Positions 32,514-41,665 are shown, numbered from the stretch's first letter. The stretch: DNA of 52,548 bases from Gammaproteobacteria bacterium (GCA_030148485.1 JASBTJ010000037.1:1-52548), one strand, 5' to 3'. The notes: generated by a model not told the origin, from the letters alone. A program made the numbers and translations.

Positions 32514-32897
32514 TCAATCGCGGCGACGAAAAGGTACGACCTTGCCGCTGGGTGCCGGGCTGTCTGGTTGCTCGACAGTTGGTGTCTGCAGCTCTGCGTC
32601 GGGCTCGACGATATCCACCTGCATCACCCGCGTGCCGTGTAGCAGGATATGGCCCCGCGAACGGCCAACCCCCTCAACGCTGTAGTCGAACTGGAACAGG
32701 CGCTTCAGGTGTAGCCCGTTGGCGGTCCGCACCAGTCCGAAACGCCTAAGGCTGACCGTTTCGTCGAGCAATTGATAGCCTCGCCGCCGGCACAGTTCAT
32801 CGACCACGGAACTGGCGAATTCGCGGGCGCGAGCGCCGTTTAGCCAGGTGTAGATCCCCAGCCCCAGTACGATCAGCATGGCCAGATAGGTGCTCAT
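32514..32897 (-). CDS. DUF3301 family protein
   Basis: A 127-aa protein with one N-terminal membrane helix (about residues 3-18) and a cytoplasmic domain with VDELCRRRGYQLLDETVSL and RGHILLHGTRVMQVDI, resembling the uncharacterised DUF3301 family of gammaproteobacteria. The chosen ATG at 32897 gives the membrane helix at the start; the open frame further up is antisense to the next gene. It faces sspB and lies 5 bp after the stop of the glycan-cluster gene at 32903. Function unknown. Confidence 0.75.
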   Translation of the reverse strand: MSTYLAMLIVLGLGIYTWLNGARAREFASSVVDELCRRRGYQLLDETVSLRRFGLVRTANGLHLKRLFQFDYSVEGVGRSRGHILLHGTRVMQVDIVEPDAELQTPTVEQPDSPAPSGKVVPFRRRD

Positions 32898-32902
32898 GGC
32901 GT

Positions 32903-33808
32903 TCAGCAGAGACGCGAGCAGATGGAACGTCGTATGGGGCGTAGCAGGCGCTTCGCCGCGCGTACCGCAAAGCCTTGCTTGGCTGGGATGTCCGTGTCTT
33001 GTGCCACAGCGCCGTACATCACCTTGGCAGCCGCGGTGGACGCCCAGGAAGGCAGTCTGGCCTCGAATCCTGGGTCTTCCCTGGCGATACGTTCGAACAC
33101 GGCTTTGGCTTGTGCCGTGTTGTAAGTGTAGTAGTCGCTCAGCGCCGGATTTCGCCAATGTTGGTCGTCACCAATATGGCAGGTGAGGTGTACATCGTCC
33201 GCTAACAGGAACTTGGTGGCGCGGTGATGCATTGCCGCCAGCAGAACCAGGCCGATGCGATCAACGCCGATGCAGATATCGCCCACATCCAGATCGGGAA
33301 TCCAGCGCCTGGGAAATACGAAGCAGTCGAACCCGGGGTGTGGCTTGCCGGGATCCGACAGGATCAACGGAAGTTGCTCGGGCGACTGCCAGGTGTCACT
33401 GATGGTGCGTCGGTTGATCACCAAGGCATCGAAGCCTGCTGTCAGCCAAGTGGCGACGGCAGTGTAGAAATGCGGCAGAGGTGCAATGTCGACGTTGGTA
33501 TAGATTATGTAATCGGCATCACTAGCCCGGTATGCGCGTTCCAACAAATCCTTCAATAGAGGTAGTTTGCGTTGTACATCGAAGTGATTGCAGTCCAGCA
33601 CTGAACGGTCCAATGCCTGCGTCTGAAGAAAACCGGCCGGTACCACCGAAGCGTCTTCCGGATAGCATGCGGCGAGCAACTCGACCTGAACTGAATCGCC
33701 GGCTACCTGTTTGGCGAAGCTCATGGCTGCAAAAGTGATCGGTTGAGCCACGATCAGATCGGATCCGGTTGGAGGTATGAGCGGGTTGATCAGGTGGCAG
33801 ATCTTCAT
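32903..33808 (-). CDS. Putative glycosyltransferase-like protein of the glycan cluster
   Basis: A 301-aa protein starting MKICHLINPL. The core ASDADYIIYTNVDIAPLPHFY looks like the strand and metal-binding D-x-D-type loop of a GT-A-fold transferase, and later parts (HPGFDCFVFPRRWIP, VGDICIGVDRIG, ADDVHLTCHIGDDQHWR) have further acidic/His pairs. No exact family is recognised. The C-terminal 30 residues are very basic. The 60 bases at 33481-33540 contain only 29 G+C, far below the rest of the window, which suggests recent transfer. Last gene of the cluster in the direction of reading. Confidence 0.7.
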   Translation of the reverse strand: MKICHLINPLIPPTGSDLIVAQPITFAAMSFAKQVAGDSVQVELLAACYPEDASVVPAGFLQTQALDRSVLDCNHFDVQRKLPLLKDLLERAYRASDADYIIYTNVDIAPLPHFYTAVATWLTAGFDALVINRRTISDTWQSPEQLPLILSDPGKPHPGFDCFVFPRRWIPDLDVGDICIGVDRIGLVLLAAMHHRATKFLLADDVHLTCHIGDDQHWRNPALSDYYTYNTAQAKAVFERIAREDPGFEARLPSWASTAAAKVMYGAVAQDTDIPAKQGFAVRAAKRLLRPIRRSICSRLC

Positions 33809-34311
33809 CTCGTTCCCTGTTGGGCGGAATGCGGTCCGGGTATGGTTGGGTTCTGTTCTATTTTGACGACGCCAGTTGCTTGTAGGCTTGTGGCGACGGA
33901 CGCTTGTCGGGCGTCACGCGGCGTATACGCGCGTATGCAGGATCGATTCAGCGTCCGGGATGAAGCGCCGGAAACTCAGCGCGGACGATTCCGCTTCATG
34001 GACATATCTGCAGTCGTCATGGGACGAATTGATGTAGAGGATTCCTTTGCTCACGATGTTTTCCGAATCCATGGGCTGGTAGTGGCAGTGGGTACTACGG
34101 CGCCCGTCCTGTGCAAGGACGACGGCAGTCGAGGTGCAGGCCGGCCGGCGGTGTTGCATCGACCGGGAGATGCGGAGAATCCCGTACAGGTCCTCATGCG
34201 CCGCCCCGGCTACGATAGCTTAACGCGGTCGATCGGTGTGGGATACCGCGCCATGGCCGGAGCGAACCGTCGGGTGCATGCCGGTCCGCGCCGACCTGAA
34301 CCCCGGCGTAC
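33809..34311. other. Gene-poor gap inside the glycan cluster
   Basis: About 500 bp without an intact gene. It has lower G+C (29 of 60 bases at 34021-34080) and contains the decayed fragment at 33914-34072. Other open frames here are short, with no start signals and no recognisable motifs. A long plus-strand frame (33743-34462) that crosses the gap also looks random. Confidence 0.55.
33914..34072 (-). pseudogene. Fragment of a glycosyltransferase-like gene (decayed)
   Basis: A short in-frame stretch reads SKGILYINSSHDDCRYVHEA then SALSFRRFIPDAESILHT. This resembles the first 50 residues of putative nucleotide-sugar transferases that open G-[IV]-[LV]-Y-[IV]-x-x...A-x-x-S-A-x-S-[LF]-[KR]...P-x-x...[LI]. 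The frame ends 13 codons later, and no ribosome site precedes the ATG. No matching continuation was found in the other minus-strand frames, so it is probably a truncated or deleted gene. Low confidence. Confidence 0.35.
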
Positions 34312-35244
34312 TCAATATTCATGGGTCGACGCACCGAGAAATCGTCCCCGCGCTCGCCATGTCGCCCGCTTCGCAAGGGGTTCGAGCCAGGCCGGTGGAA
34401 TCGCGGGCAACCAGGCTGTCAGGTGTCGCAAATTCAAATTAGGCTGCACGTGCCGCCGATAATAACGTGCGGCGTCCGGCGCAAGCAGGGTGCGGAACAG
34501 GCCCCGCTCGAAGGTGCCGAAGATACGGTCGTATTTGCGCAGACCCTCGAACGCAATGGCTTGGTGGTTTTTTGCTTTCCACTGCTCGACGGGCAGGATC
34601 AGGTCCCCCGCCTGCGAGGAGAGCTCCCGAACATGGGTGATGCCGAGAAAATCGCACACGTGATCGACAACTTCCCGTGGATTGATGCAAAGCGCTTCAT
34701 ACGTGATCTGGCAATGGCCGGGGGTGTCGGACCATTTGGCGTGTTCGATCATGGCCTCATTCCACTTTTGCGCGGCCCACGAGATGGACTTGGCGCCGCC
34801 CCAGGCGTCGGGGTTTCGCCAGGCGGCATCCAGCAGGGACGCTGCCGTACTGCGGGGATCGCGTAGGATATGGATGAACTTCGCGTCCGGCGCCGTGCGC
34901 CGTATTTCTGCGATGCCGAACAGGTGATCCGGGGTTTTTTCCACCCAGCCGTCCGCCCCCGCGCCGCGTGCTATGGCGTCCATCGCCGCAATGAAGGCGG
35001 GTGCAAAGATCTCGTCGGCAAGATTGCTGGGAGGGAGTTCGTCGGCACCTTTCCTATGGGCAAGATGCGCGCGGAACGCCTCGTAAAGCTCCGGGGAGCG
35101 AGGTGTGTGGTAGAGTCTGCGTTCCCGCGCCAGATTGAATGCGTGTGACTCTGGTGTCGAGAAAAGCGCCGGGTGCGCGGCGAGCATTGATTGAATCAAG
35201 GTCGTGCCCGAGCGTGGGCAGCCGACGACAAAGACTTTTAGCAT
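34312..35244 (-). CDS. PAPS-dependent sulfotransferase
   Basis: A 310-aa sulfotransferase of the Sulfotransfer_1/3 type. The 5'-phosphosulfate loop is VVGCPRSGTTLIQS (residues 6-19), and the 3'-phosphate site is IHILRDPRSTAASLLDAAWRNP. It would transfer sulfate from PAPS to a glycan or lipid-linked sugar. The ATG (MLKVF) has GAGGG 8 bases upstream; an earlier in-frame ATG adds 13 weak residues. It lies between the GT2 gene and the gap in the glycan cluster. Confidence 0.88.
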   Translation of the reverse strand: MLKVFVVGCPRSGTTLIQSMLAAHPALFSTPESHAFNLARERRLYHTPRSPELYEAFRAHLAHRKGADELPPSNLADEIFAPAFIAAMDAIARGAGADGWVEKTPDHLFGIAEIRRTAPDAKFIHILRDPRSTAASLLDAAWRNPDAWGGAKSISWAAQKWNEAMIEHAKWSDTPGHCQITYEALCINPREVVDHVCDFLGITHVRELSSQAGDLILPVEQWKAKNHQAIAFEGLRKYDRIFGTFERGLFRTLLAPDAARYYRRHVQPNLNLRHLTAWLPAIPPAWLEPLAKRATWRARGRFLGASTHEY

Positions 35245-35305
35245 GCCGCGACCCTCATCCGTCGGCCGTGCACAAGGTGGCATCCCTGGCCGCTGCCGCG
35301 TGTCG

Positions 35306-36205
35306 TCATGACAGCCGCCGCATGGCCCGCCTCGAACTGCAGACTCCCATGATCCACATTCCGGTGAGCAACTTGGTGATGTAGCGCAAGCTTTGTTTGT
35401 CCCGTTGGCTGAACACGTCGCTGAGCAGGCGTCGGAATTCCCAATACGCCATCTTTACGATGGCCTTGTCCCTGCGCCACAGGTGCTTGGCGTAAAAGGC
35501 CCCGCGGCCGATGTAATAACCGGCCATGAGCGAGTCGATGACGGCCGGGTCCTGCCGTCCGTGGTGGTGGTAGACCTTCCAAGTGGGCACATACTCCACG
35601 GCGAAGCCGGCTTTCAGTGCCCGGTAGACGAAGTCGATGTCCTCGCCGGCCTTGGCGGCGCTCCCGGCGCCCAGGCAGGTATCGAAGTTGCCGATACGTT
35701 CGAGCAACGAAAGATCAAAGCAAAAGTTCAACCCGGCGATGCCGTTGAACAGATTGGCGACCGTCTGTGGTTTTCGCACCGGATCGGTCACGATGGTGAT
35801 GGGCAGATCAGCGTCGTCGAACAAAAACGCGGATCCGCCCATCAGAGTCGGTGCGTTGTCCGCGGTCATGTTTTCCACGAGCACGGTGAGCCAATCCGCC
35901 TCGGGATAACAATCGTCGTCTATATAGGCAACGACGTCGCTATCGACATGCGCGAGCCCGGCGTTGCGCGCGTGGCTAAGTCCCTGGCGCGACTCGAAGA
36001 CATAGCGGCATTCGAATGCACTGTCGTGAGCAAAACTCTCGACCACCGCGCGGGTATCGTCTGTCGAGTTGTTGTCGACGACGATCAGTCGATAACGGCA
36101 GCCGGCAGGTTGCGTCATGCGTGCATGCGCACGCAGCGCGTCACGCAAGCGGTCGGCACGGTTGTGGGTGGCGAGTATGGCGTCGACCCGCAAGTCCGCG
36201 GTCAT
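35306..36205 (-). CDS. Glycosyltransferase family 2
   Basis: A 299-aa inverting GT-A glycosyltransferase. VDAILATHNRADRLRDALRA opens the nucleotide-binding fold, followed by LIVVDNNSTDDT, SHARNAGLAHVDSDVVAYIDDDCYPE (metal-binding D-D-D) and a catalytic-base region GEDIDFVYRALKAGF. Hydrophobic residues towards the C-terminus may attach it to the membrane. It overlaps the stop-side end of the GT4 gene's frame by an ATGA at 36202-36205. The acceptor is unknown. Confidence 0.9.
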   Translation of the reverse strand: MTADLRVDAILATHNRADRLRDALRAHARMTQPAGCRYRLIVVDNNSTDDTRAVVESFAHDSAFECRYVFESRQGLSHARNAGLAHVDSDVVAYIDDDCYPEADWLTVLVENMTADNAPTLMGGSAFLFDDADLPITIVTDPVRKPQTVANLFNGIAGLNFCFDLSLLERIGNFDTCLGAGSAAKAGEDIDFVYRALKAGFAVEYVPTWKVYHHHGRQDPAVIDSLMAGYYIGRGAFYAKHLWRRDKAIVKMAYWEFRRLLSDVFSQRDKQSLRYITKLLTGMWIMGVCSSRRAMRRLS

Positions 36206-37446
36206 ACTGATGATCCTTCGTTTACGGGTTGCGAGGGGCCGGCGACGGCGGACATGAGCTGGTGCGATTGGGCGCGATTCCAGCTGGCGACAAAGCGTGT
36301 TGCGCGCTCAACAAGCTGCGCCTGCAACGCTGCGTCGCACAGCAGGCCCCGGGTTGCTTCAGCCAGCCCGGCGGGGTCGTCGGCTACCAGGCAAGGGAGC
36401 GAGGAGCCGTCGCCGAGGGACAGGCCCCGTGCGCCACTGCTGGTACATATCAGGGGCTTCCCGTATGCCAGCGCCTCGATGGACTTGATCGCCAAGCCTG
36501 TGCCGAACTGGACCGTGTTGATCACCGCGCTGGCGTTGGCATATTCGGCGCCCAGATCGTCCACACGACCCGCGATCGCCAGATGCGGATGTGACGGATA
36601 CCGTGCCGCGAGGGCTTCGCCGACGCCGCCGACCACCCGCAGCTGCACATCCGGTATGGCGGCGGCGATGGCGGTCAGTACCTGATCGATGAACCAGATG
36701 CAGCCATCAGCATTGATGGGGTTGGCCGAGCCGACGAACAGCAAACGATTGCGAACCGGTGTGCCCGTCTGGTTGTCCGGCAGGTCGATGAAGTGCCCGA
36801 CCGTGGTGACGGGCCTGTCCGTCAAGGTCCGTAACTTGTCCGACTCCTCGGACTGGATGCCCAGTATGTGGTCAGCCCGTGCCAGCGCCTGCGACTCGGC
36901 GTCCGCGTTGGTGCTCAGCCAGCTGGTGGCTATGCTGATGCGGCTCTCGATGGCCTGTTGCCGATCGCTGAAGATGTCGTGGGTGTCGATGATCGTATGT
37001 GCTGTGTCGGGGAAGGCCGATAGGGCACGGCTGACGAAGATGTACTCGGCGAGCACGACGTCGAATTGGTGTTTGTGCTGTAGCAGCGCAAGCTGACAGG
37101 TCCACCAGTCGTGGTAGTGATCGTCAATGGTGGCAATCCGGTCATCATTGCTGCCACGCGCCCCGGTCAGGCGACATACCAGCGGTGCCAGGGCGATGCC
37201 CAGTTGGCGCCGGACCCGAAAGCCCAATGTCCAACGCTCGAACGGGGACAACAGGTGGAACCTGTCACCCCAGTGGTCGCGCATCAGCTTAGGTGAACCC
37301 AGGTCGAATTTCGCGTTTGGCAATACCGCCAAATGCACCGTATGTCCCGCTGCGTCCAGGGCGTCCGCCAGGGCGAGAATGCGTTGACGATTGCCTTCCG
37401 TGGGTGGATGGGTCCCGCAGGGGCTGACGATGAGAATCCTGCTCAT
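36202..37446 (-). CDS. Glycosyltransferase family 4-like
   Basis: A 414-aa GT-B-fold protein. The start MSRILIVSPCGTHPPTEGNRQRILALADALDAAGHTVH is the typical N-terminal Rossmann half; the C-terminal half has LLFVGSANPINADGCIWFIDQV, LRVVGGVG and a sugar-nucleotide site FGTGLAIKSIEALAYGKPLICTSSGARGL (E-x7-type pair). It follows the Stf0-like gene after 26 bp and overlaps the GT2 gene by 4 bases. The donor and acceptor are unknown. Confidence 0.87.
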   Translation of the reverse strand: MSRILIVSPCGTHPPTEGNRQRILALADALDAAGHTVHLAVLPNAKFDLGSPKLMRDHWGDRFHLLSPFERWTLGFRVRRQLGIALAPLVCRLTGARGSNDDRIATIDDHYHDWWTCQLALLQHKHQFDVVLAEYIFVSRALSAFPDTAHTIIDTHDIFSDRQQAIESRISIATSWLSTNADAESQALARADHILGIQSEESDKLRTLTDRPVTTVGHFIDLPDNQTGTPVRNRLLFVGSANPINADGCIWFIDQVLTAIAAAIPDVQLRVVGGVGEALAARYPSHPHLAIAGRVDDLGAEYANASAVINTVQFGTGLAIKSIEALAYGKPLICTSSGARGLSLGDGSSLPCLVADDPAGLAEATRGLLCDAALQAQLVERATRFVASWNRAQSHQLMSAVAGPSQPVNEGSSV

Positions 37447-37472
37447 AGGTGCGGCTATACCAGTCCTTGACC

Positions 37473-38348
37473 TTAAGTGTCGCGGTTCGACTCGTCGCTG
37501 AAATAGGCGGATGCCGGCGTGCCGGTGAAATGCATTTCCAGTTCGGCGAAATTGGCGATGGCATCCCGTAACGGCACGGTACGTTGGCGGCCGGTGGCGC
37601 GCTGCATCGGTTCGACGGGCAGCCCCAGGTGTTGTTGTATGCCGCCGAAATACGTGTCCGGGTCCTGCACCAGTTGTTCGTAGGAAACGGCGAAATGGTC
37701 CCGCGAGGCCAGGCGTTCACGGAAGAAATCCTCCTCCGCTTCCAGCGCCGAGAAACCTTGAGCGCATTGTGTGGGGTCGATGGTCACGGCACTGGGTTGC
37801 GCGGTGTCCCCGCGGGAAACCGCCCATACCCCGGACCGCTGCGCCTGGACCAGTGACAGGTACATCGCCAATTTGTTTTGCCGGACCAGATGGATCACTT
37901 TCACGTCCGGATCGGCGAGCAGTTCGTCAAAGGTTGCACGGAATCTCGCATCCTGCGCGTGCTCCGGGAAAATCTTGAATCCGACCGCATCCACAGTGGG
38001 CGCATAGCCGCGAAAAATGAATTGCGACAGGAATTGTTCGGGCCGGTGATTACGGATCGCGTTGAGCCAGCTGTTGGTGTTGTCGTATCCCTCAGTCCAT
38101 GCCATGGCATGGGCCCGGTTGAATACTTCACCGAAACAATGTGCTCGGGAGTGTTTTTTCAGTGCGCTGGTCAGCATGGTGGACCCGCTGCGCTTGTAAC
38201 TGAGCACCATGAAACGCTGGTAGTCGCGTTTGTCACCATGGATGCCAGCGGGGACGTAAAGCCGGCTGGCAAGGGCGATGGCTGCTTCGTTCAGGCCTGC
38301 GGCGTGCTTGATTCGGGACAGCAGGTTCTTAGGCATGGGGGTCGTCAT
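37473..38348 (-). CDS. Stf0/NodH-like sulfotransferase
   Basis: A second predicted sulfotransferase, about 291 aa, of a different subfamily from the one at 34312. The 5'-phosphosulfate loop is VLSYKRSGSTMLTSAL and the 3'-phosphate site is IHLVRQNKLAMYLSLVQAQRSGVW, matching Stf0-type (trehalose 2-sulfotransferase) and NodH-like enzymes. The start is uncertain: ATGs at 38384, 38348 and 38336 are in frame, all overlapping the flippase gene; 38348 is preferred because AGGA lies upstream. Confidence 0.82.
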   Translation of the reverse strand: MTTPMPKNLLSRIKHAAGLNEAAIALASRLYVPAGIHGDKRDYQRFMVLSYKRSGSTMLTSALKKHSRAHCFGEVFNRAHAMAWTEGYDNTNSWLNAIRNHRPEQFLSQFIFRGYAPTVDAVGFKIFPEHAQDARFRATFDELLADPDVKVIHLVRQNKLAMYLSLVQAQRSGVWAVSRGDTAQPSAVTIDPTQCAQGFSALEAEEDFFRERLASRDHFAVSYEQLVQDPDTYFGGIQQHLGLPVEPMQRATGRQRTVPLRDAIANFAELEMHFTGTPASAYFSDESNRDT

Positions 38349-39840
38349 GGTCGGTGTCGGAGTCCTTTTCGACGGATTTGTCATTGTTGCGCCGGCGCAG
38401 GCGGCCGATGAGCATGCGTACCGCCCGGTCGACTTCCTGGGTGAGCGGATGCCGTATAGCGTACAGCACCAGCAGCCAAGTCAGTGCGCCGACCACTGTC
38501 GCTACTGCCAGCACGGTCACGTCACCGACGCCCACTACCTGTTTCAGCCAGTATTTGGTGGCGTAGGCGGTAGCCAGCGTCGCCAGTGCCGGCGGTGCGG
38601 AGGGCAGGATCGCGCGCAGATAGTCACGTAGGCTGAAACGTGCCACCGACATGGTTTTTGGTAGCAATAGCGCGACCCACAGTGACGAACTGAGTAGGCC
38701 CAGCCAGGCGAGCGCCTCCAGGCTGATGTTTGCGCCGATGAGTACCAGGATGATGCCGACCGGCAGCATCAGCACTTGGCGCCGTAGCAGCGCGCTGATG
38801 TTGCCGGTGGCAATGAGCACGTTGCCTGCGGTTTGCACCGACAGCGAAATGACCGCTGCGCCGCACCAGATCTCCACCAGCGGCACGGCCGGCGCCCAGT
38901 GGTCACCAAACACCACCACCACGAACTCGGGGGCCAGGGCGCCTAGACCAGCGTAGAAACCCCAGGCCAGGGCGGTGATGCAACTGATGCCGTAAAGGTA
39001 AGGTGGTCCGAGTGCCTTGCCGGCGCGGTCCTGGCGCGCGAACAGTGGCATCAACACCGGGTTCAAGCCGCGCAGCACCAGCATTTGAAACAGGTCGATG
39101 ATGCCGCGCCCGCGGGAGTACAGGCCGACGCCGGCGGCGCCCTGCAGCTTGCCGATGATCAGTTCGGGGGCGGATTTGCCGACCTGGGCCAATATGGTAC
39201 TGGCGCTCATCTGGCCGCTGAACTTCAACACGTGGCGAAGTTGTCGTAGCCCCGGCAGGACCGGCAGCACCTTCGGGCGGAACAGCGCCGCCATGACCAC
39301 CGTGCCGCTGGTGCCTGCCAGGGCACCCCACGCCATGCTCATATAGCTGAGGCCATTGTAGGCGCAGCCGATGGCGGTGATGGCGCCCAGCAATGTCCCC
39401 GTGAACGAGATCGTCACGGTCTTGTGGAACGCCATATCCCGCTGCAGATAGGCCATGGTGATGGAGCCGAAGGGCAGCAGGGCGAAATTGAGCGCCAGTA
39501 GATGCAACACGTCTTCCACGCCGGGCTGACCATAAAAACGCGCCGCGATCGGTGCCAGCAACAGCACGATGAGGGCCGTGATCCAGCCGAATCCGAGGGT
39601 CACCGTGAAGGCGGCGCGGATGCGATCCGGCGTCAGCGACTTTTCCTGGATGATGTACTGGCCGGAGCCGAAGTCGCGCAGCACCTGGCCGAGCGCTACG
39701 AAGGCGGCGCCGATGGAATAGATGCCGACCTCCTCGGGGGTCAGCAGTCGCGCGATGACGATGGTCGAGCCGATATTCACCAGCAGTACCAGGTACTGGG
39801 ACGTGAAGGACAGGGCCATCGCCTGGCGGGCGGAGATCAT
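38329..39840 (-). CDS. Wzx-type polysaccharide flippase
   Basis: A 503-aa membrane protein of the MOP/polysaccharide-transport superfamily (WzxC-like). It begins with ISARQAMALSFTSQYLVLLVNIGSTIVIARLLTPEEVGIYSI, the classic first two helices, and has 12 or more hydrophobic segments ending in a charged tail (RRRNNDKSVEKD). It would flip lipid-linked oligosaccharide to the periplasmic face. Overlaps the GT2 gene at 39837 by ATGA and the Stf0-like gene by about 20 bases. No polymerase (Wzy) was seen in the window. Confidence 0.9.
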   Translation of the reverse strand: MISARQAMALSFTSQYLVLLVNIGSTIVIARLLTPEEVGIYSIGAAFVALGQVLRDFGSGQYIIQEKSLTPDRIRAAFTVTLGFGWITALIVLLLAPIAARFYGQPGVEDVLHLLALNFALLPFGSITMAYLQRDMAFHKTVTISFTGTLLGAITAIGCAYNGLSYMSMAWGALAGTSGTVVMAALFRPKVLPVLPGLRQLRHVLKFSGQMSASTILAQVGKSAPELIIGKLQGAAGVGLYSRGRGIIDLFQMLVLRGLNPVLMPLFARQDRAGKALGPPYLYGISCITALAWGFYAGLGALAPEFVVVVFGDHWAPAVPLVEIWCGAAVISLSVQTAGNVLIATGNISALLRRQVLMLPVGIILVLIGANISLEALAWLGLLSSSLWVALLLPKTMSVARFSLRDYLRAILPSAPPALATLATAYATKYWLKQVVGVGDVTVLAVATVVGALTWLLVLYAIRHPLTQEVDRAVRMLIGRLRRRNNDKSVEKDSDTDHDDPHA

Positions 39841-40805
39841 GTGCGGGCCCTGCCCGAGGCCGACGCCGCCAGTGCGCGTAGCCAGTCGCGGGGGCTGGCC
39901 TGAGCGGCGTCAGGGGCGGTTGCGCGTACCTCGTCGAGGGCGCCACGCAACGCACCGATACCCCGCCGCGAGGCGGCATACAGCAAGGTCCGTACGGCGG
40001 CATCCAGCGCCTGACGGGTGGCGTCGACTTCGGCGCTGCTCAGGCCCAGTCGGTGCTGTTCGGCAAGTTGTTTGGCGATGACCGCCAGCGCGTGTCGGCG
40101 CACCAGCATCTGGTTGGCGTTGCCGGTCAGGTTGGTGTCGTGTTCCCGTTTGCGAGCGACGCGGGTCGGCAGGTACCCCAGGGTGCCGAGACGGGATACC
40201 CGCAGCCACAGGTCGCGGTCCTCGGATGTCTTCAGGTCGGTGTCGAAGGCGCCGGCAGCCACCAGGACCTGGCGTCTTGCCATGCTGCCGCTGGTGGGGA
40301 TGAAGTTACCCTGGACCAGTGCCGCCCAAAGGCCCTCGCCCAGCAGTCGCAGGCCGTCGTCGCGTACCTCGTAGGCCACCTGCTCGATGGGTTTGCCGAG
40401 CAGGAAGTTGGCACAGTGCTCACCCGCCTCGGTGAACACCGATTGCTGCCCGAACACGCAGACCACCGCATCGCTCCTGCCCAGGGCCTGTGCCAAGCGT
40501 GCATGGTGATCGGGTTCCAGCAGGTCGTCAGCGTCCAAAAAGGCGACGTGGTCGCTGTGGGCCGCGTGGATCGCGGCGTTCCGCGCCGCCGAAGCGCCCT
40601 GATTGGCTTGCCGCAGCAGCTGCAGGCGTAGCTGTCGGTGTCGCGACGACCAGGCCGTGACGATGGCGGCCGTGTCGTCGGTGGAACCGTCGTCCACCAC
40701 CACGATTTCGTCCGGCAGACGGGTTTGCGCAGCGATACTGTCCAGTGCCTGTTGAATGTGCGCGGCGGCGTTGTAAGCCGGAATCAAGGTGGCGATGCTG
40801 GACAT
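39837..40805 (-). CDS. Glycosyltransferase family 2
   Basis: A 322-aa GT-A transferase. IATLIPAYNAAAHIQQALDSI, EIVVVDDGSTDDTAAIV, GASAARNAAIHAAHSDHVAFLDADDLLEPDH (DxD) and SEDRDLWLRVSRLGTLGYLP (ED catalytic base) are all in order. It is the first gene of the glycan cluster in the direction of reading, 62 bp after fetB. It is translationally coupled to the flippase. Confidence 0.9.
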   Translation of the reverse strand: MSSIATLIPAYNAAAHIQQALDSIAAQTRLPDEIVVVDDGSTDDTAAIVTAWSSRHRQLRLQLLRQANQGASAARNAAIHAAHSDHVAFLDADDLLEPDHHARLAQALGRSDAVVCVFGQQSVFTEAGEHCANFLLGKPIEQVAYEVRDDGLRLLGEGLWAALVQGNFIPTSGSMARRQVLVAAGAFDTDLKTSEDRDLWLRVSRLGTLGYLPTRVARKREHDTNLTGNANQMLVRRHALAVIAKQLAEQHRLGLSSAEVDATRQALDAAVRTLLYAASRRGIGALRGALDEVRATAPDAAQASPRDWLRALAASASGRART

Positions 40806-40867
40806 CAGGTTTGCTGGGCCTTAGCGAATCCGTCGACGGGTGGTGGTGAGCGAGCCTTGGTGAACGG

Positions 40868-41665
40868 TTATGCGTGACGCAGTCTATCCAACCTGAGCCG
40901 GCCTCGCTCATCAAATAGTCGTCCGGATCCCAGCCACACCGCCGCGATACTGCCCAGTCCGGTGCCGGCGGCGATCAGGAACAGGATCATGATCTGATAG
41001 TTGGCCGCCTCCATGGGCGGGCTGCCGGCGAGGATCTGTCCGGTCATCATGCCCGGCAGGCTGACGATGCCGGCGGTGGTCATGCTGTTGATGATCGGGA
41101 TCAGGCCGGCCCTGAGCGCGTCGCGGCGGATGTCCCCGATGGCTTGCTGACAGGTGTCCCCGAGCATCAGTCGCCCCTCGATCTGTCCCTGCTTGTCATG
41201 TGCCCCACGGGTCAGGTTGTCCAGCGCCACGGCGACGCCGGTCATGGTGTTGCCCAGCAGCATGCCCAGCAGGGGGATCAGGTACTGCGGTTGGTACCAG
41301 GGCGTTGGGCCGACGATCACGGTCAGCGCCAATACGGTGATGGAAAAAGATGACAGGAACATGGACAGGGTGCCCACGCCATAGCCCCAGATGCCGATAA
41401 AGCGGCGCCCCTGGCGGGCCATGACCTCGTAGCCCGCCACGCCCAGCATCACCAGGGTCAGGCCGGCCACCAGGGCCGGATGCGTCTGATCGAACAACAC
41501 CCGCAGCACCAGTCCCAACAGGATCAACTGCACCAGGCTGCGCGCGGCGGCGACCAGCATTTGCCGCCCGACCCCCAGCCTCAGTTGCCAGGACAGCAGG
41601 GCCAGCATCATCACCAGACTGGCGGATAAAGCCAGATCCCAGGGTGATAACGGGATCACGCTCAT
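40868..41665 (-). CDS. fetB: Iron export ABC permease FetB
   Basis: A 265-aa membrane permease of the UPF0014/FetB family. About seven hydrophobic segments are seen, with the family signatures MLGVAGYEVMARQ, LIPLLGMLLGNTMTGVAVALDNL and GDIRRDALRAGLIPIINSMTTAGIVSLPGMMTGQILAGSPP. FetAB exports iron and gives oxidative-stress tolerance in E. coli. The ATG overlaps fetA in an ATGA; upstream frame is noise over fetA. Confidence 0.92.
   Translation of the reverse strand: MSVIPLSPWDLALSASLVMMLALLSWQLRLGVGRQMLVAAARSLVQLILLGLVLRVLFDQTHPALVAGLTLVMLGVAGYEVMARQGRRFIGIWGYGVGTLSMFLSSFSITVLALTVIVGPTPWYQPQYLIPLLGMLLGNTMTGVAVALDNLTRGAHDKQGQIEGRLMLGDTCQQAIGDIRRDALRAGLIPIINSMTTAGIVSLPGMMTGQILAGSPPMEAANYQIMILFLIAAGTGLGSIAAVWLGSGRLFDERGRLRLDRLRHA

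Noticed and set aside
33743..34462. 239-aa plus-strand open frame in the glycan cluster gap
   Set aside because: Overlaps three features, no start signal, composition random.
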